Source: Pontibacter rufus (GTDB lineage Bacteria > Bacteroidota > Bacteroidia > Cytophagales > Hymenobacteraceae). Taken from it: a stretch of 64,000 nucleotides of DNA. The translations under genes and the position numbers were made by a program. The stretch is from assembly GCF_015694705.1 (NCBI RefSeq), contig NZ_JADQDR010000011.1, positions 144,697 to 208,696 on the forward strand, given 5' to 3'. This document shows, piece by piece, positions 55,506 to 64,000 of the stretch (positions within the stretch are counted from its first letter, which is position 1; each line of letters opens with the position of its first letter). The notes below the pieces were generated by a model that saw only the letters and a list, made by a program, of their open reading frames with translations, was not told where the DNA came from and searched no databases.

Positions 55506-56324
55506 ATGAAAAACGCTAAAACACTGGCCGTATTGAACACGCTGTTCTTTCTGCTGCACCTGGTGCCTTCGCAACTAACGCAACTGAAGCTTTTCAATAA
55601 CCAGACTATTGGCGATGTATCCGATAAGTACCCGGCGCTGTTCACGCCTGCAGGCATTACCTTTTCAATCTGGGGCATAATTTACCTGGCGCTAGCCGCC
55701 TTCTGTATCTACCATTTAATTAAAGCATATAAAGCGCCCGCTGATCATGACGCCAACATAGACCTGCAACGGTCAGGCTACTTATTTATGGCAAACAACC
55801 TGGCAACCGGTTTCTGGACTATTGCCTGGGTAAACGAGTGGCTGGTCATTTCGGTGGTGCTCATACTTATTCAGCTGGCCACGCTGCTGGCCATGCACCT
55901 GCGGCTGGGCATTTTCAATGCCAGCCGCTCTGTAGCCTCTAAATGGTTTACGCAGGTGCCGCTGGGTTTATACTTTGGCTGGATCATTATCGCTACGGTT
56001 GCCAATATCAGTTCTGCCTTAGTCGGTTTGGGATGGGGTGGCTTTGGCCTGGATGATGGCCTTTGGACTGCTATGATGATTGTGGTGGCTACTTTAATCA
56101 TGGTGTTTGTTGTTTTCACCAGGGCAAATCCATTTGTAGGTTTGGTTGGTATGTGGGCGCTCTATGGCATCATTCTGAAGCACCATGAACTTGGTGTGGC
56201 AGATAGTCCGCAGATCATCATGACAGCATGGGCCGGTTTGGCTGCGTTGGCACTGCTGACAGCCATAATCTTCTTCAGGAATGTAAACAAACTGAACAAC
56301 GTTCGGCAAGAGGCACAGGCTTAA
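55506..56324 (+). CDS. Tryptophan-rich sensory protein (TspO)-related membrane protein
   Basis: 272 residues with about seven or eight membrane helices, longer than TspO itself (about 160). Features: FTPAGITFSIWGIIYLALAAF, NNLATGFWTIAWVNEW, VPLGLYFGWIIIATVANIS. Family members bind tetrapyrroles or similar ligands. Downstream of a TonB receptor, which might fit porphyrin or cobalamin handling, but this is a guess. Confidence 0.85.
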   Translation: MKNAKTLAVLNTLFFLLHLVPSQLTQLKLFNNQTIGDVSDKYPALFTPAGITFSIWGIIYLALAAFCIYHLIKAYKAPADHDANIDLQRSGYLFMANNLATGFWTIAWVNEWLVISVVLILIQLATLLAMHLRLGIFNASRSVASKWFTQVPLGLYFGWIIIATVANISSALVGLGWGGFGLDDGLWTAMMIVVATLIMVFVVFTRANPFVGLVGMWALYGIILKHHELGVADSPQIIMTAWAGLAALALLTAIIFFRNVNKLNNVRQEAQA

Positions 56325-56654
56325 GCGCACTTTTTATTCCGTATATTCTACAGTGAGATCTGGCTGCTATTAAAACAGTCCAAATTATGGATGCAAGCAG
56401 GCTCCTGAGATGCTTAAATTTCGGAGCAGTTCGCTTTAGGAAAGCCTTGTAAGCACTAGAGCAGCTTGGTTCAGGAAGGCAGTGCTGGTGCTTTAAGTTG
56501 CGAGAAAAAAGCTGTTGTATCTGAACGGATCGAACAATAAACGCTGTATTTAATTTCTTTGGAAAGGGTTATTTACAAAGAAATATTAAAAATGGTGCAG
56601 AACCAGAAAAGGTATTACCTCTCTGATTCTGCACTATCTCCTGATAAGCCTGCG
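56325..56654. other. Spacer between convergent genes with the susD terminator
   Basis: 330 bases, no gene. GTGCAGAA-C-CAGA (56595-56607) pairs with TCTG-A-TTCTGCAC (56622-56634). On the minus strand the stem is followed by ATTTTTAAT, so it is the likely terminator of the susCD operon, 20 bases after the susD stop. Confidence 0.75.
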
Positions 56655-58148
56655 TTACGGGTTCTGCACTAAGTTTGGATTCAGAATTATTTCCTGCTCA
56701 GGAATGAAAAACACGACACGGGGATCTGTATAGGGGATAACCTGACCGGTTGCGCCAGAAGGAACATGTGTGCCGGGATAATTACGCACCATGTCGCGCT
56801 TGTTTCGGAACACATCAAACTTGCGCAGGCCCTCCCAGGCAAACTCCAGCCGCCGCTCGTCCAGCACCACGTCCAGCACGCTCTCATAGCCCATCATGTT
56901 TGATGGAGAGAACAAGGCATCTCCGGATAAGCCGGCCCGTTGCCGGATTAGGTTTACATCATCCAGCGCGGCCTGGTCGTTACCGAGTTTGGCATTGGCT
57001 TCTGCGCGGTTCAGGTACATTTCTGCCAGGCGCAGGTATACCGGCGAACTCAGCGTCACTACGCCATCCTGGTAAGAATACTTGGTGATGTAATACTTGG
57101 GATAACCGTTCCGTCTGGCCAGCACCGGCTTGCCATCTGCCCCCGTCTTTACAGAACCGTCAGCGTTTTTCTCGTATACCGGCACAATAAAGGCTTCACG
57201 CTGGTCCTGCGGGAATTTGTCTATCAGGTTGCGGTAGCTCTCGGATGCGTACATCTCGCCATAGCCCACGTTGTCGCTCAGGTACATGGAGCCAAGCGAG
57301 CCCCAGCCCTGGTCGTCCTGCAGGGTATGCTTAATGGCAAAGATGGTTTCGCTGTTAGACTCATTCGGGAGCGTAAAATATTTTGGCAGGTTGGCGGTGC
57401 TCACCAAAGAATAGCGCTCCGAATCTATCACTTTGTTGGCGTACTCAATGGCTTTTTCATTCTCCTCCATGTATAAATATACCCTGGACAGGAGTGCGTA
57501 AGCAACTTCTTTGGAAGCGAAGCTGCTGTTCTTTTCGCTTCCCATCAGCGAGGCTGCTTTCTCCAGATTGCTGATGATAAATTCATATGTTTCTTTTACG
57601 GTGCTGCGCGGCGGCAATTCGTTGATGTCGGTATTGTCGCGGATCATTACGCCTGGCGAGGCCCCGCCATCAGGCGCATAAGGCCGCCCGAATACGTTTA
57701 CCAGATCGAAATGTATCATGGCGCGTAAGAAGTAGTTCTCGCCCAGCAGTTGGTCCAGCTCAGCAGACTGCCCTTCTTCCAGATTTTCGATTACCACGTT
57801 CGTCCCGTAAATGGCCTGATAGGCCTTCCGGAAGAAGTTATTGGTAACAGCCATCGACTTCAGGTGCTGGTAATTGTAGGCATAAAACAGCGGGTCGGTG
57901 GTGGTGCCGCTCAGTGCCACGTTATCGCTGGGGTACTCGGCCATAAAATGATAATTACGCACATAGTAGCTATCCTTTATGTAGTTATAGTTGCCAATGG
58001 TGGCAGCTTGCAGGCCTTCGGGGGTGTTAACTGTCTGCTCGAAGGTCAGCCCGTTATAAGGCTCTACTTCCAAATCATCGGAGCAGCCGGCCAGCAGGGC
58101 AGTGCTCAGCAGTGCCGGGAAAAAGTATCGTTTCAGGTTATATTTCAT
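56655..58148 (-). CDS. SusD/RagB-family glycan-binding lipoprotein
   Basis: 497 residues. Lipoprotein signal with LLAGC (Cys about 22), helical TPR-like SusD fold: YNYIKDSYYVRNYHFMAEYP, LGENYFLRAMIHFDLVNVFG, VKETYEFIISNLEKAASLM, PVYLRLAEMYLNRAEANAKLG and DVVLDERRLEFAWEGLRKFD. It caps the SusC barrel and captures glycan at the cell surface. The start follows the SusC stop by 18 bases: one operon. Confidence 0.97.
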   Translation of the reverse strand: MKYNLKRYFFPALLSTALLAGCSDDLEVEPYNGLTFEQTVNTPEGLQAATIGNYNYIKDSYYVRNYHFMAEYPSDNVALSGTTTDPLFYAYNYQHLKSMAVTNNFFRKAYQAIYGTNVVIENLEEGQSAELDQLLGENYFLRAMIHFDLVNVFGRPYAPDGGASPGVMIRDNTDINELPPRSTVKETYEFIISNLEKAASLMGSEKNSSFASKEVAYALLSRVYLYMEENEKAIEYANKVIDSERYSLVSTANLPKYFTLPNESNSETIFAIKHTLQDDQGWGSLGSMYLSDNVGYGEMYASESYRNLIDKFPQDQREAFIVPVYEKNADGSVKTGADGKPVLARRNGYPKYYITKYSYQDGVVTLSSPVYLRLAEMYLNRAEANAKLGNDQAALDDVNLIRQRAGLSGDALFSPSNMMGYESVLDVVLDERRLEFAWEGLRKFDVFRNKRDMVRNYPGTHVPSGATGQVIPYTDPRVVFFIPEQEIILNPNLVQNP

Positions 58149-58166
58149 GACTGTAGTGCGTAAAGA

Positions 58167-61100
58167 TTAAAAATTGACGTTTAGACCCAACAACAACTTT
58201 CTGCTGCTAGGATAGCGGGTTGCCGAGGAGCCTGAGGTCACGTCCACCTCCGGGTCCAGCCCTGAGAAGTCTGTCAGCGTCCAGAGATTGTCGCCGCTCA
58301 CAAATACCCGCAACGACTGCAGTTTCAGCTTGCCTGCAAAAGCGGTGGGCACGTCGTAGGACAAGGTTACGTTGCGCAGCCGCAGGTAGCTGCCATCCTC
58401 CAGGTAACGTGACGACACTTTGTTCGAGGCTCTGTTTCCGTTCAGCACCGGCCTGGGGTGTGTGGCAATATCACCTTCCTGCTCCCAGCGGCTCCAGCCA
58501 TCCTGTAACACCATGCTGTTGTAGGTAGGGTAAGCGCCATCGGAATCAAAGAGTTCCCTGTTGTAATTGTACACTTTGTTGCCGTAAATAAAGTTTATAA
58601 AGGCATCCAGCGTGAAATTTTTATAGCTGAACGTATTGCGGATGCCGCCGCTGAATTTGGGCGTAGAGGTGCCGGTATACACCCGGGTCGCGCTGTTGTA
58701 GCTGCTGGTCACAGTATCTTTCACAATGTTGCCGGCGTCATCATACTCCCGCAACAGCCAAAGCGGGTTGCCGGTTGCGGGGTCTACGCCTTTCCAGTCT
58801 CTCATAAACCATGACTCGATGGGCCGGCCCACCTCCACGCGCTGGCTACCTCTGTCTATAGGCTGGCCGCCGTATAATTCCAGCACCTTGTTGCGGTTAA
58901 AAGACAGGTTAAGGCTGGTCTCCCAAGCAAAAGCACCCTTCAGGTTTTGGCTATTTACCTCAATGTCGATGCCCCTGTTGCGGACGGAGCCGATGTTTTG
59001 TGTCTGAAAGTAAAATCCGGTGGCCGATGAAAGCGGCACATCCTGCAGAATGGCTTTGTTTGTTCTGTTGTAGAAGTCCAGGGCAACATCTATTCTGTTC
59101 AGCAAACCAATGTCTACGCCTATGTCAAAAGTATAAGCCTTCTCCCAGGTTAGGTCGCGGTTTACCAGCCTGCGTGGAAAGCCGCCGGGCTGGTTGGCAT
59201 ACTGCACGCTAAACTCGTAGAGATCGAGGGCCGAAAAGTCGCTGATGTCGGCGTTGCCGGTAGCGCCGTAGCTGCTTCGCAGCTTGAGCTGGTTTACCGT
59301 ACCGGAAAGCCCCTGGAAGAAGTCCTCGCTTGCAATGTCCCAGGCAGCCCCAAACGAGTAGAAGTTGCCGAAGCGCTTGTCTGCCCCGAAGCGGGAGGAT
59401 CCGTCCCGCCTGAAGGAGGCTGTCGCAAAATACTTGCTCTTGTAATCATAATCCACGTTCACAAAGCCCGACAAAAACTTGTTCTCGGATTTATAACCGC
59501 CAATCAGGTAAGGCGTGGCCGCGGCATCCAGTATCTCCAGGTCCGGAAAGATGCCCTGTCCGGTGGCGTTGATGCCGTCGTTATAGTTGGCCTGGTACTC
59601 TGCGCCCAAAATACCGCGCACATTGTGCAGCCCGAACGCCTTGTTCAGCGTCAGCAAATTAGACGTAAGAAAGCTGTTTTCGTACCAGTATGAGTTGCTG
59701 AGTTCGCCGTTTACGGCCGCACCGCCGGAGGTGCGCAGATCGTTATTCGACTCTGCCCGGTAGTTTGACGTGCTATATCGGTTGGTGGTGGAGAATGCCA
59801 GCCAGTCAGTTATGCGGTACTCCAGTTTCAGATCGCCGGTGAGCGCCTGTCCCCGTTGCCGGTCATAGTTGTATTGGCTGGTGTATAGGAAATTGCTTCT
59901 GTCGCGGCCATACCATCCCTCTGTGCCTGAGTCTACATACCGGATGGTACCATCAGCATTGTAGGGATTATCCCAGGGCAGGTTAATGTAAGACTGGTAA
60001 ATGGCTCCTGTCGGATCATTGTTCCTGTTGGAAAACAGGGCGTTTACACGAGCCGTTACGGTTACGTCAGCATTGATGTCATGGTCGATGTTGACACGGA
60101 AGTTGGTTTGCTCATAGTCGGTATTGATCACCGTGCCCTGCTCCTGGAAATAAGTTCCGCTCAGATAGAATCTGGTCTTCTCAGAGCCGCCCGATGCCGA
60201 TAGCTGATGGCTGTTTATGGTGCCTGTCCGGAAGGCCTCGTCGAGCCAGTTGGTATTGCCGGGCTGTGCCGGTAGCACGCCGCTTACATAGTCTGCATAG
60301 GTCAGCGGAAGATTCTTTGATGTCAGGTATGCGTTAATGTCAGCTTCTGACGGACTAGGATTTGTTTTACTTAGCTCTGCAATGTAGCTGGCCCGTTTAC
60401 CGGCATAATCATTCTGGTAGAGCCCATTGGTATAATCAAACAGTTGCTGACCGTTCATCACCTCAAAATGGCTGCCCATGCGCTGGCTGATGCCGGTGGT
60501 GCCATTGTAGGAAACCTGTGTTTTGCCCGCTTTGCCGCGCTTGGTCGTAATCACGATCACGCCGTTGGCAGCCCTGGAGCCGTAAAGTCCGGTGGCGGCC
60601 GCGTCTTTGAGCACGGTTATACTTTCAATGTCTGAGGGGTTTGCGGTTCCGCCAATTACGCCATCCACTACATAGAGCGGTTCGGCACCGGCGGTAATAG
60701 AGCCCGTGCCGCGGATGCGGATGGTAGGCGCTGTGCCTGGCTGGCCGCTGGCGCTGGACACCACCACGCCCGAGGCTTTGCCCTGCAGCAGGGCAGCGGT
60801 GTTGTTGCTGGTTACGTCGCGCAGATCTTCCCCGCTCACCACTGATACCGAGCTGACCAGCTCCGATTTCTTCTGGGTACCGTAGCCCACCACCACTACT
60901 TCCTCCAGGCTCTTGGCATCTGTCGCCATACTTACCTGCAATGTCGTCTGGTTTCCTACCGGCACCTCTTTGGTCTCATACCCTACATAAGAGAATTGCA
61001 GCACATCGGCGGGGGCGGCGTTAATTGTAAACCTGCCATCTGCATCTGAGGCCGTGCCGATAGAAGTATTTTTCACTAAAACCGTTACGCCAATAAGTGG

Positions 61101-61292
61101 CTGCCCCTGCGCATCTGTCACCTGGCCGGTTATGGGCTGCCTGCCGGAGGCTGTCTGCGCCTGCGCCGGTCCCGCCACAGCGATAAGCAAACACAACAGG
61201 CCTGCCAAAAGCGGCAGGGTTTGCCGGTACACTTTAAGCAATCGAACAGCCCTGCCGGGAGCCGATGCGTTTCTTCTGTAAATTCTGCTCAT
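58167..61292 (-). CDS. SusC/RagA-family TonB-dependent receptor
   Basis: 1041 residues. Signal sequence within residues 1-45 (LLAGLLCLLIAVAGPAQAQ), carboxypeptidase-like domain with GQVTDAQGQPLIGVTVLVKN (about 53-130), EEVVVVGYGTQKK, plug with IESITVLKDAAATGLYGSRA, barrel, ending SSRKLLLGLNVNF. Works with the SusD lipoprotein encoded just downstream to import oligosaccharide using TonB energy. The promoter lies against the divergent LacI-type regulator: TTTG at 61415-61418 (minus strand), 18 bases, TAGAATTG at 61389-61396. No glycosidase gene is next to it, so the enzymes must be elsewhere. Confidence 0.97.
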   Translation of the reverse strand: MSRIYRRNASAPGRAVRLLKVYRQTLPLLAGLLCLLIAVAGPAQAQTASGRQPITGQVTDAQGQPLIGVTVLVKNTSIGTASDADGRFTINAAPADVLQFSYVGYETKEVPVGNQTTLQVSMATDAKSLEEVVVVGYGTQKKSELVSSVSVVSGEDLRDVTSNNTAALLQGKASGVVVSSASGQPGTAPTIRIRGTGSITAGAEPLYVVDGVIGGTANPSDIESITVLKDAAATGLYGSRAANGVIVITTKRGKAGKTQVSYNGTTGISQRMGSHFEVMNGQQLFDYTNGLYQNDYAGKRASYIAELSKTNPSPSEADINAYLTSKNLPLTYADYVSGVLPAQPGNTNWLDEAFRTGTINSHQLSASGGSEKTRFYLSGTYFQEQGTVINTDYEQTNFRVNIDHDINADVTVTARVNALFSNRNNDPTGAIYQSYINLPWDNPYNADGTIRYVDSGTEGWYGRDRSNFLYTSQYNYDRQRGQALTGDLKLEYRITDWLAFSTTNRYSTSNYRAESNNDLRTSGGAAVNGELSNSYWYENSFLTSNLLTLNKAFGLHNVRGILGAEYQANYNDGINATGQGIFPDLEILDAAATPYLIGGYKSENKFLSGFVNVDYDYKSKYFATASFRRDGSSRFGADKRFGNFYSFGAAWDIASEDFFQGLSGTVNQLKLRSSYGATGNADISDFSALDLYEFSVQYANQPGGFPRRLVNRDLTWEKAYTFDIGVDIGLLNRIDVALDFYNRTNKAILQDVPLSSATGFYFQTQNIGSVRNRGIDIEVNSQNLKGAFAWETSLNLSFNRNKVLELYGGQPIDRGSQRVEVGRPIESWFMRDWKGVDPATGNPLWLLREYDDAGNIVKDTVTSSYNSATRVYTGTSTPKFSGGIRNTFSYKNFTLDAFINFIYGNKVYNYNRELFDSDGAYPTYNSMVLQDGWSRWEQEGDIATHPRPVLNGNRASNKVSSRYLEDGSYLRLRNVTLSYDVPTAFAGKLKLQSLRVFVSGDNLWTLTDFSGLDPEVDVTSGSSATRYPSSRKLLLGLNVNF

Positions 61293-61388
61293 ACTTTTTT
61301 GGTTAAATGGCTAAAGAATTAATTTGGCAAAAGTGAAAATACCTGCCGGAAGATTATTTGGAAGGTAAAAATTAAAAACGGGCTCTCA

Positions 61389-61424
61389 CAATTCTACAGG
61401 GCTCTAAATCAACGCAAACGTTTG
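61389..61424 (-). promoter_or_regulatory. susC promoter with LacI-type operator CAAACGTTTG over the -33 box
   Basis: The perfect palindrome CAAACGTTTG (61415-61424, extended GCAAACGTTTG) contains the TTTG -33 element; after 18 bases comes TAGAATTG, one mismatch from the Bacteroidota -7 box TAnnTTTG. A repressor bound here would hide the -33 element. Confidence 0.65.
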
Positions 61425-61523
61425 TTTAAGCCAGTTTCTTCGGTTGTTATTGCCGGAAAGTATCAAACTTTTTAGCTTCTCTAACATTCTGTGTATCTTT
61501 AAAGGCATACTTTATTGCATTAG

Positions 61524-62555
61524 ATGTCGAAAAAGCCTGTTACCATAAAAGAGATCGCCAGAGTCCTGCATATCTCTGCCTCCACTGTTTCCCGTGCCCT
61601 GAACGATCATCCCAGCATTGGCCAGCCCACACGGCTAAAAGTGAAGCGGCTTGCCCAGGAGCTAAACTATGAGCGCAACCAGACGGCGGTCTTTTTTCAG
61701 AAGGGAAAGACTTATACCCTTGGCGTCATTTTACCCGAGCTTTCGGAAGCCTTTTTTTCATCCGCCATCAGTGCTATTGAGGATACAGCCTATAAAAGAA
61801 ACTATACCGTACTGCTGGCACAGTCGCATGATGACGAGCAAAAAGAGAAGCAACTGGTGGAGAAGATGAAAAACCACCGCGTGGACGGCCTGCTGGTGTC
61901 AGTAGCCAAAACCACCTCGTCTTTTGAGCACTTCGACAGGTTAAGCCAGTATAATATACCTGTTGTGTTTTTCGATCGCATCCCTCCTATTCAGAATATA
62001 CATTATGTTGCCTCTAACATGATTACCGGCACCATTGAAGCTGTAAATTACCTCCTGAAAAGAGGACACCGGGCTATCGGGATGATAAATGGCCCGGCTA
62101 CCCTGCATGCCAGCAGCGAGCGGCGCGAAGGCTATATCTGCGCTATGATGAAAAACAGGTTAAAATTTGATCCCTCGCTGGTAGTAACCTGCGACCTGAC
62201 GGAACAAAGCACCATAACAGCGTTTGATGAACTTTTGTCGAGTAGAAGAAAAGTAACAGCCGTAGTAACCTTTAATGATTATGTGTCGCTCTATGCTCTT
62301 AAACATGTCCGAAACCTTCACCTGAACAAAGAAATTGAATTTGTAAGTTATGCCAACCTGCCGCTGATAAAGTACATGGATTCTACACCCATTGCCTCTG
62401 TGGAGCAGTTTCCCTATCAGCAAGGGCAGAAAGCTGCTGAAATTCTACTTGATTTGCTGAGCAGTAAAGGGAGAGAGCGCGGCGAACAGCAGGCTTTTTA
62501 TCAGGTTACCATTGAATCACAACTTATTGAGAACGAAAAACAGCAGCTCAGCTAA
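61524..62555 (+). CDS. LacI/GalR-family regulator of the susCD / kinase locus
   Basis: 343 residues. Helix-turn-helix TIKEIARVLHISASTVSRAL followed by a hinge AQELNYERNQTA, then the effector domain with YTLGVILPELSEAFFSSAIS, VDGLLVSVAK, VVFFDRIPP, GHRAIGMINGPATL. The gene lies between two divergent or downstream transcription units that both carry CAAACGTTTG, one on each side (61415 and 62596), so it likely controls susCD and the kinase and also itself. Effector unknown, probably the imported sugar or its phosphate. Confidence 0.95.
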   Translation: MSKKPVTIKEIARVLHISASTVSRALNDHPSIGQPTRLKVKRLAQELNYERNQTAVFFQKGKTYTLGVILPELSEAFFSSAISAIEDTAYKRNYTVLLAQSHDDEQKEKQLVEKMKNHRVDGLLVSVAKTTSSFEHFDRLSQYNIPVVFFDRIPPIQNIHYVASNMITGTIEAVNYLLKRGHRAIGMINGPATLHASSERREGYICAMMKNRLKFDPSLVVTCDLTEQSTITAFDELLSSRRKVTAVVTFNDYVSLYALKHVRNLHLNKEIEFVSYANLPLIKYMDSTPIASVEQFPYQQGQKAAEILLDLLSSKGRERGEQQAFYQVTIESQLIENEKQQLS

Positions 62556-62595
62556 TGCGCTGCCGGTTTGGCAAACCATTCTTATCCAAGCTACT

Positions 62596-62639
62596 CAAAC
62601 GTTTGCGCAGAGAGTTAAGCAATTAATTAAGTATGTTTG
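62596..62639 (+). promoter_or_regulatory. Kinase promoter with second CAAACGTTTG operator
   Basis: CAAACGTTTG at 62596-62605 (extended CAAACGTTTGC) repeats the site in front of susC exactly. A consensus -7 box TATGTTTG lies at 62632-62639, 26 bases further on, a bit longer than the usual spacing if TTTG of the palindrome is the -33 box. Confidence 0.6.
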
Positions 62640-62659
62640 GCTAACAAAATAATATAATT

Positions 62660-63778
62660 ATGCTTAACAAAATATTAAGCTCTTTTGGACTGGCAGCAGA
62701 AAAATACAGCATACAAAAACTGGGCACAGGTTTGATAAATCATACCTGGAAGGTTACCGGCGAAAGCAATGCCTATATTCTTCAGCAAATCAACAGCAAT
62801 GTATTCAAGTCTCCGCAGGATATTTCCGACAATATCCTGAAAATAGGAAATTTTTTAGCTGAACACGCGCCCGATTACCTGTTTGTTTCTCCAATTGCTG
62901 CCACAACCGGAGCGTATCTTATCCAGGACGGGGCAGGTGATTTTTACCGCCTAGCGCCGTATGTCAGTGGTTCGCATACCATTGATACCGTTACCGACAG
63001 GCAGCAGGCTTTTGAGGCGGCACGGCAATTTGGCAAATTTACCCAGTTGCTCGATGGCTTTAATGCAGCGGAGCTAAAGTATACGTTGCCCGATTTCCAT
63101 AACCTTGCCTTGCGTTTTACCCAGTTCGAGCAGGCGCACAGAACAGCAACCGCAGAGAGGCTGGCCGCGGCCAATCAAGCCATTGAAGATGCCTACGCGC
63201 AGCAGCACCTTGTGCAAACATATCAGTCGATTGTAGCAGACGATACCATCCCGCAACGCGTGATTCATCACGATACCAAGATCAGCAATGTGCTATTCGA
63301 TGGCAACGACAAGGGCTTGTGTGTTATAGATCTGGATACCGTGATGCCGGGCTATTTTATCAGCGACCTGGGCGATATGATGCGCACCTACCTTTCGCCG
63401 GCCAACGAGGAAGAACAGGATTTTGACAAAATTACCGTGCGCGAAGATTATTTTCAGGCGATAATCCAGGGTTATTTTGCAGAGATGGCTGCCGTACTGA
63501 CAGATGCTGAAAAGGAACTGCTGTTGTATGCCGGCAAATTCATGATCTATATGCAGGCTATCCGGTTCCTGGCAGATTTTTTAAACGGCGATATTTATTA
63601 TGCTACCTCGTACCCTTCTCATAACCTGGTGCGGGCGCAAAACCAGTTTGTGCTGCTTCGTAAATATTCAGAAGCAGAAAATAACTTCATCAGAATCATT
63701 CAGCAGCTCCGGAAAGAAAAACTGACTGAAACAAATCACAGCTCCACAACAGTCTTCCGGGAGAACAGGAAAGTATAA
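62660..63778 (+). CDS. Phosphotransferase-family sugar kinase (NahK-like, N-acetylhexosamine 1-kinase type)
   Basis: 372 residues, aminoglycoside-phosphotransferase fold. N-lobe with LGTGLINHTWKVTGESNAYILQQI; catalytic loop VIHHDTKISNVLFD and metal-binding CVIDLDTVMPGY, both close to N-acetylhexosamine 1-kinases. Expected reaction: ATP-dependent phosphorylation of a free hexosamine or hexose at C1. Its promoter carries the same operator as susC, so import and phosphorylation are switched together. Stop at 63776-63778. Confidence 0.9.
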   Translation: MLNKILSSFGLAAEKYSIQKLGTGLINHTWKVTGESNAYILQQINSNVFKSPQDISDNILKIGNFLAEHAPDYLFVSPIAATTGAYLIQDGAGDFYRLAPYVSGSHTIDTVTDRQQAFEAARQFGKFTQLLDGFNAAELKYTLPDFHNLALRFTQFEQAHRTATAERLAAANQAIEDAYAQQHLVQTYQSIVADDTIPQRVIHHDTKISNVLFDGNDKGLCVIDLDTVMPGYFISDLGDMMRTYLSPANEEEQDFDKITVREDYFQAIIQGYFAEMAAVLTDAEKELLLYAGKFMIYMQAIRFLADFLNGDIYYATSYPSHNLVRAQNQFVLLRKYSEAENNFIRIIQQLRKEKLTETNHSSTTVFRENRKV

Positions 63779-63916
63779 AGGCGGCGAGTTTTTTATACTT
63801 ATACCCGCTGCGCTTCGGGGCTTTGTAATCCTGAAACTGTTAATGGCGAGGCGGATTGCAAGCCACGAGCAGCTTGGCGGCAAGCATGCTATCAGGGAAA
63901 GTTTACGCGTAGGGGC

Positions 63917-64000
63917 TTACTTATACTTATACTTATACTTATACTTATACTTATACTTATACTTATACTTATACTTATACTTATACTTATACTTATACTT
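63917..64000. repeat. TTATAC hexamer tandem array, continues past the window
   Basis: From about 63917 to the edge the sequence is TTATAC repeated without error for at least 13 units (63921-64000, preceded by a partial TTAC). Each unit junction contains TATACTT, the heptamer seen throughout the window. Length beyond the edge is unknown. Confidence 0.97.

Noticed and set aside
63917..64000. Terminal hexamer array as a CRISPR array
   Set aside because: Six-base units without spacers; a simple tandem repeat. No CRISPR repeats or cas genes are seen in the window.

Overview
The window looks like chromosome from a Bacteroidota bacterium, most likely a Cytophagales / Hymenobacteraceae relative such as Pontibacter; this is inferred from gene content, not from a marker-gene comparison. 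Supporting signs are two SusC-type receptors (one cut by the left edge) with one SusD, LacI-type regulators beside glycan genes, many Sec and lipoprotein signals ending in short lipoboxes, DUF1080 and GH127 enzymes, and promoters resembling the TTTG / TAnnTTTG type. The seven-base word AAGTATA (TATACTT on the other strand) is scattered over genes and spacers alike, and the right edge is a pure TTATAC hexamer array built of the same word. Layout. 1-10 kb: the start of a SusC receptor, a secreted glycosidase-like protein, and a minus-strand set for keto-glycoside chemistry (GMC dehydrogenase, its small subunit, a DUF1080 3-keto-glycoside hydrolase) next to a LacI-type regulator. 10-18 kb: aspartylglucosaminidase-like hydrolase, CutC, MsrA, an M48 lipoprotein protease, then a cassette-like patch of tiny genes including a ParE/RelE-type toxin-antitoxin pair, each followed by a related imperfect palindrome; then lipoprotein MsrB and a VF530-type protein. 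18-29 kb: a lipoprotein amidohydrolase, a MITE-like repeat, a translationally coupled ATP-grasp / flavin monooxygenase pair, a large zinc metalloprotease, DinB, an MDR oxidoreductase and RecQ. 29-35 kb: ComEC, a GNAT enzyme, PhoH, a SAM-hydrolase-fold protein, a small monooxygenase, HscB and tRNA-Leu(CAA). 35-43 kb: an AT-rich PIN-like gene directly after the tRNA, a dienelactone hydrolase, a broken REP-associated transposase with a REP hairpin, an AraC regulator and an EamA-type exporter, and a GH127 arabinofuranosidase. 43-53 kb: an isolated 2069-residue protein with a papain/C39-like protease module and an N-acetylmuramoyl-L-alanine amidase module at its C-terminal end, followed by a 1.4 kb decayed stretch, TerC and a small lipoprotein. 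53-64 kb: a TonB receptor, a TspO-related membrane protein, and a complete glycan-uptake locus (SusD, SusC, divergent LacI, NahK-like sugar kinase) in which two copies of the palindrome CAAACGTTTG sit at the two promoters flanking the regulator gene. How the genes fit together: the left part seems to import and oxidise glycosides at C3 and then cleave the keto-sugar; the right part seems to import a glycan under LacI control and phosphorylate a released sugar at C1. The most unusual items are the 2069-residue two-hydrolase protein, the repeated heptamer, the cassette-like small-gene cluster and the ATP-grasp / monooxygenase pair.
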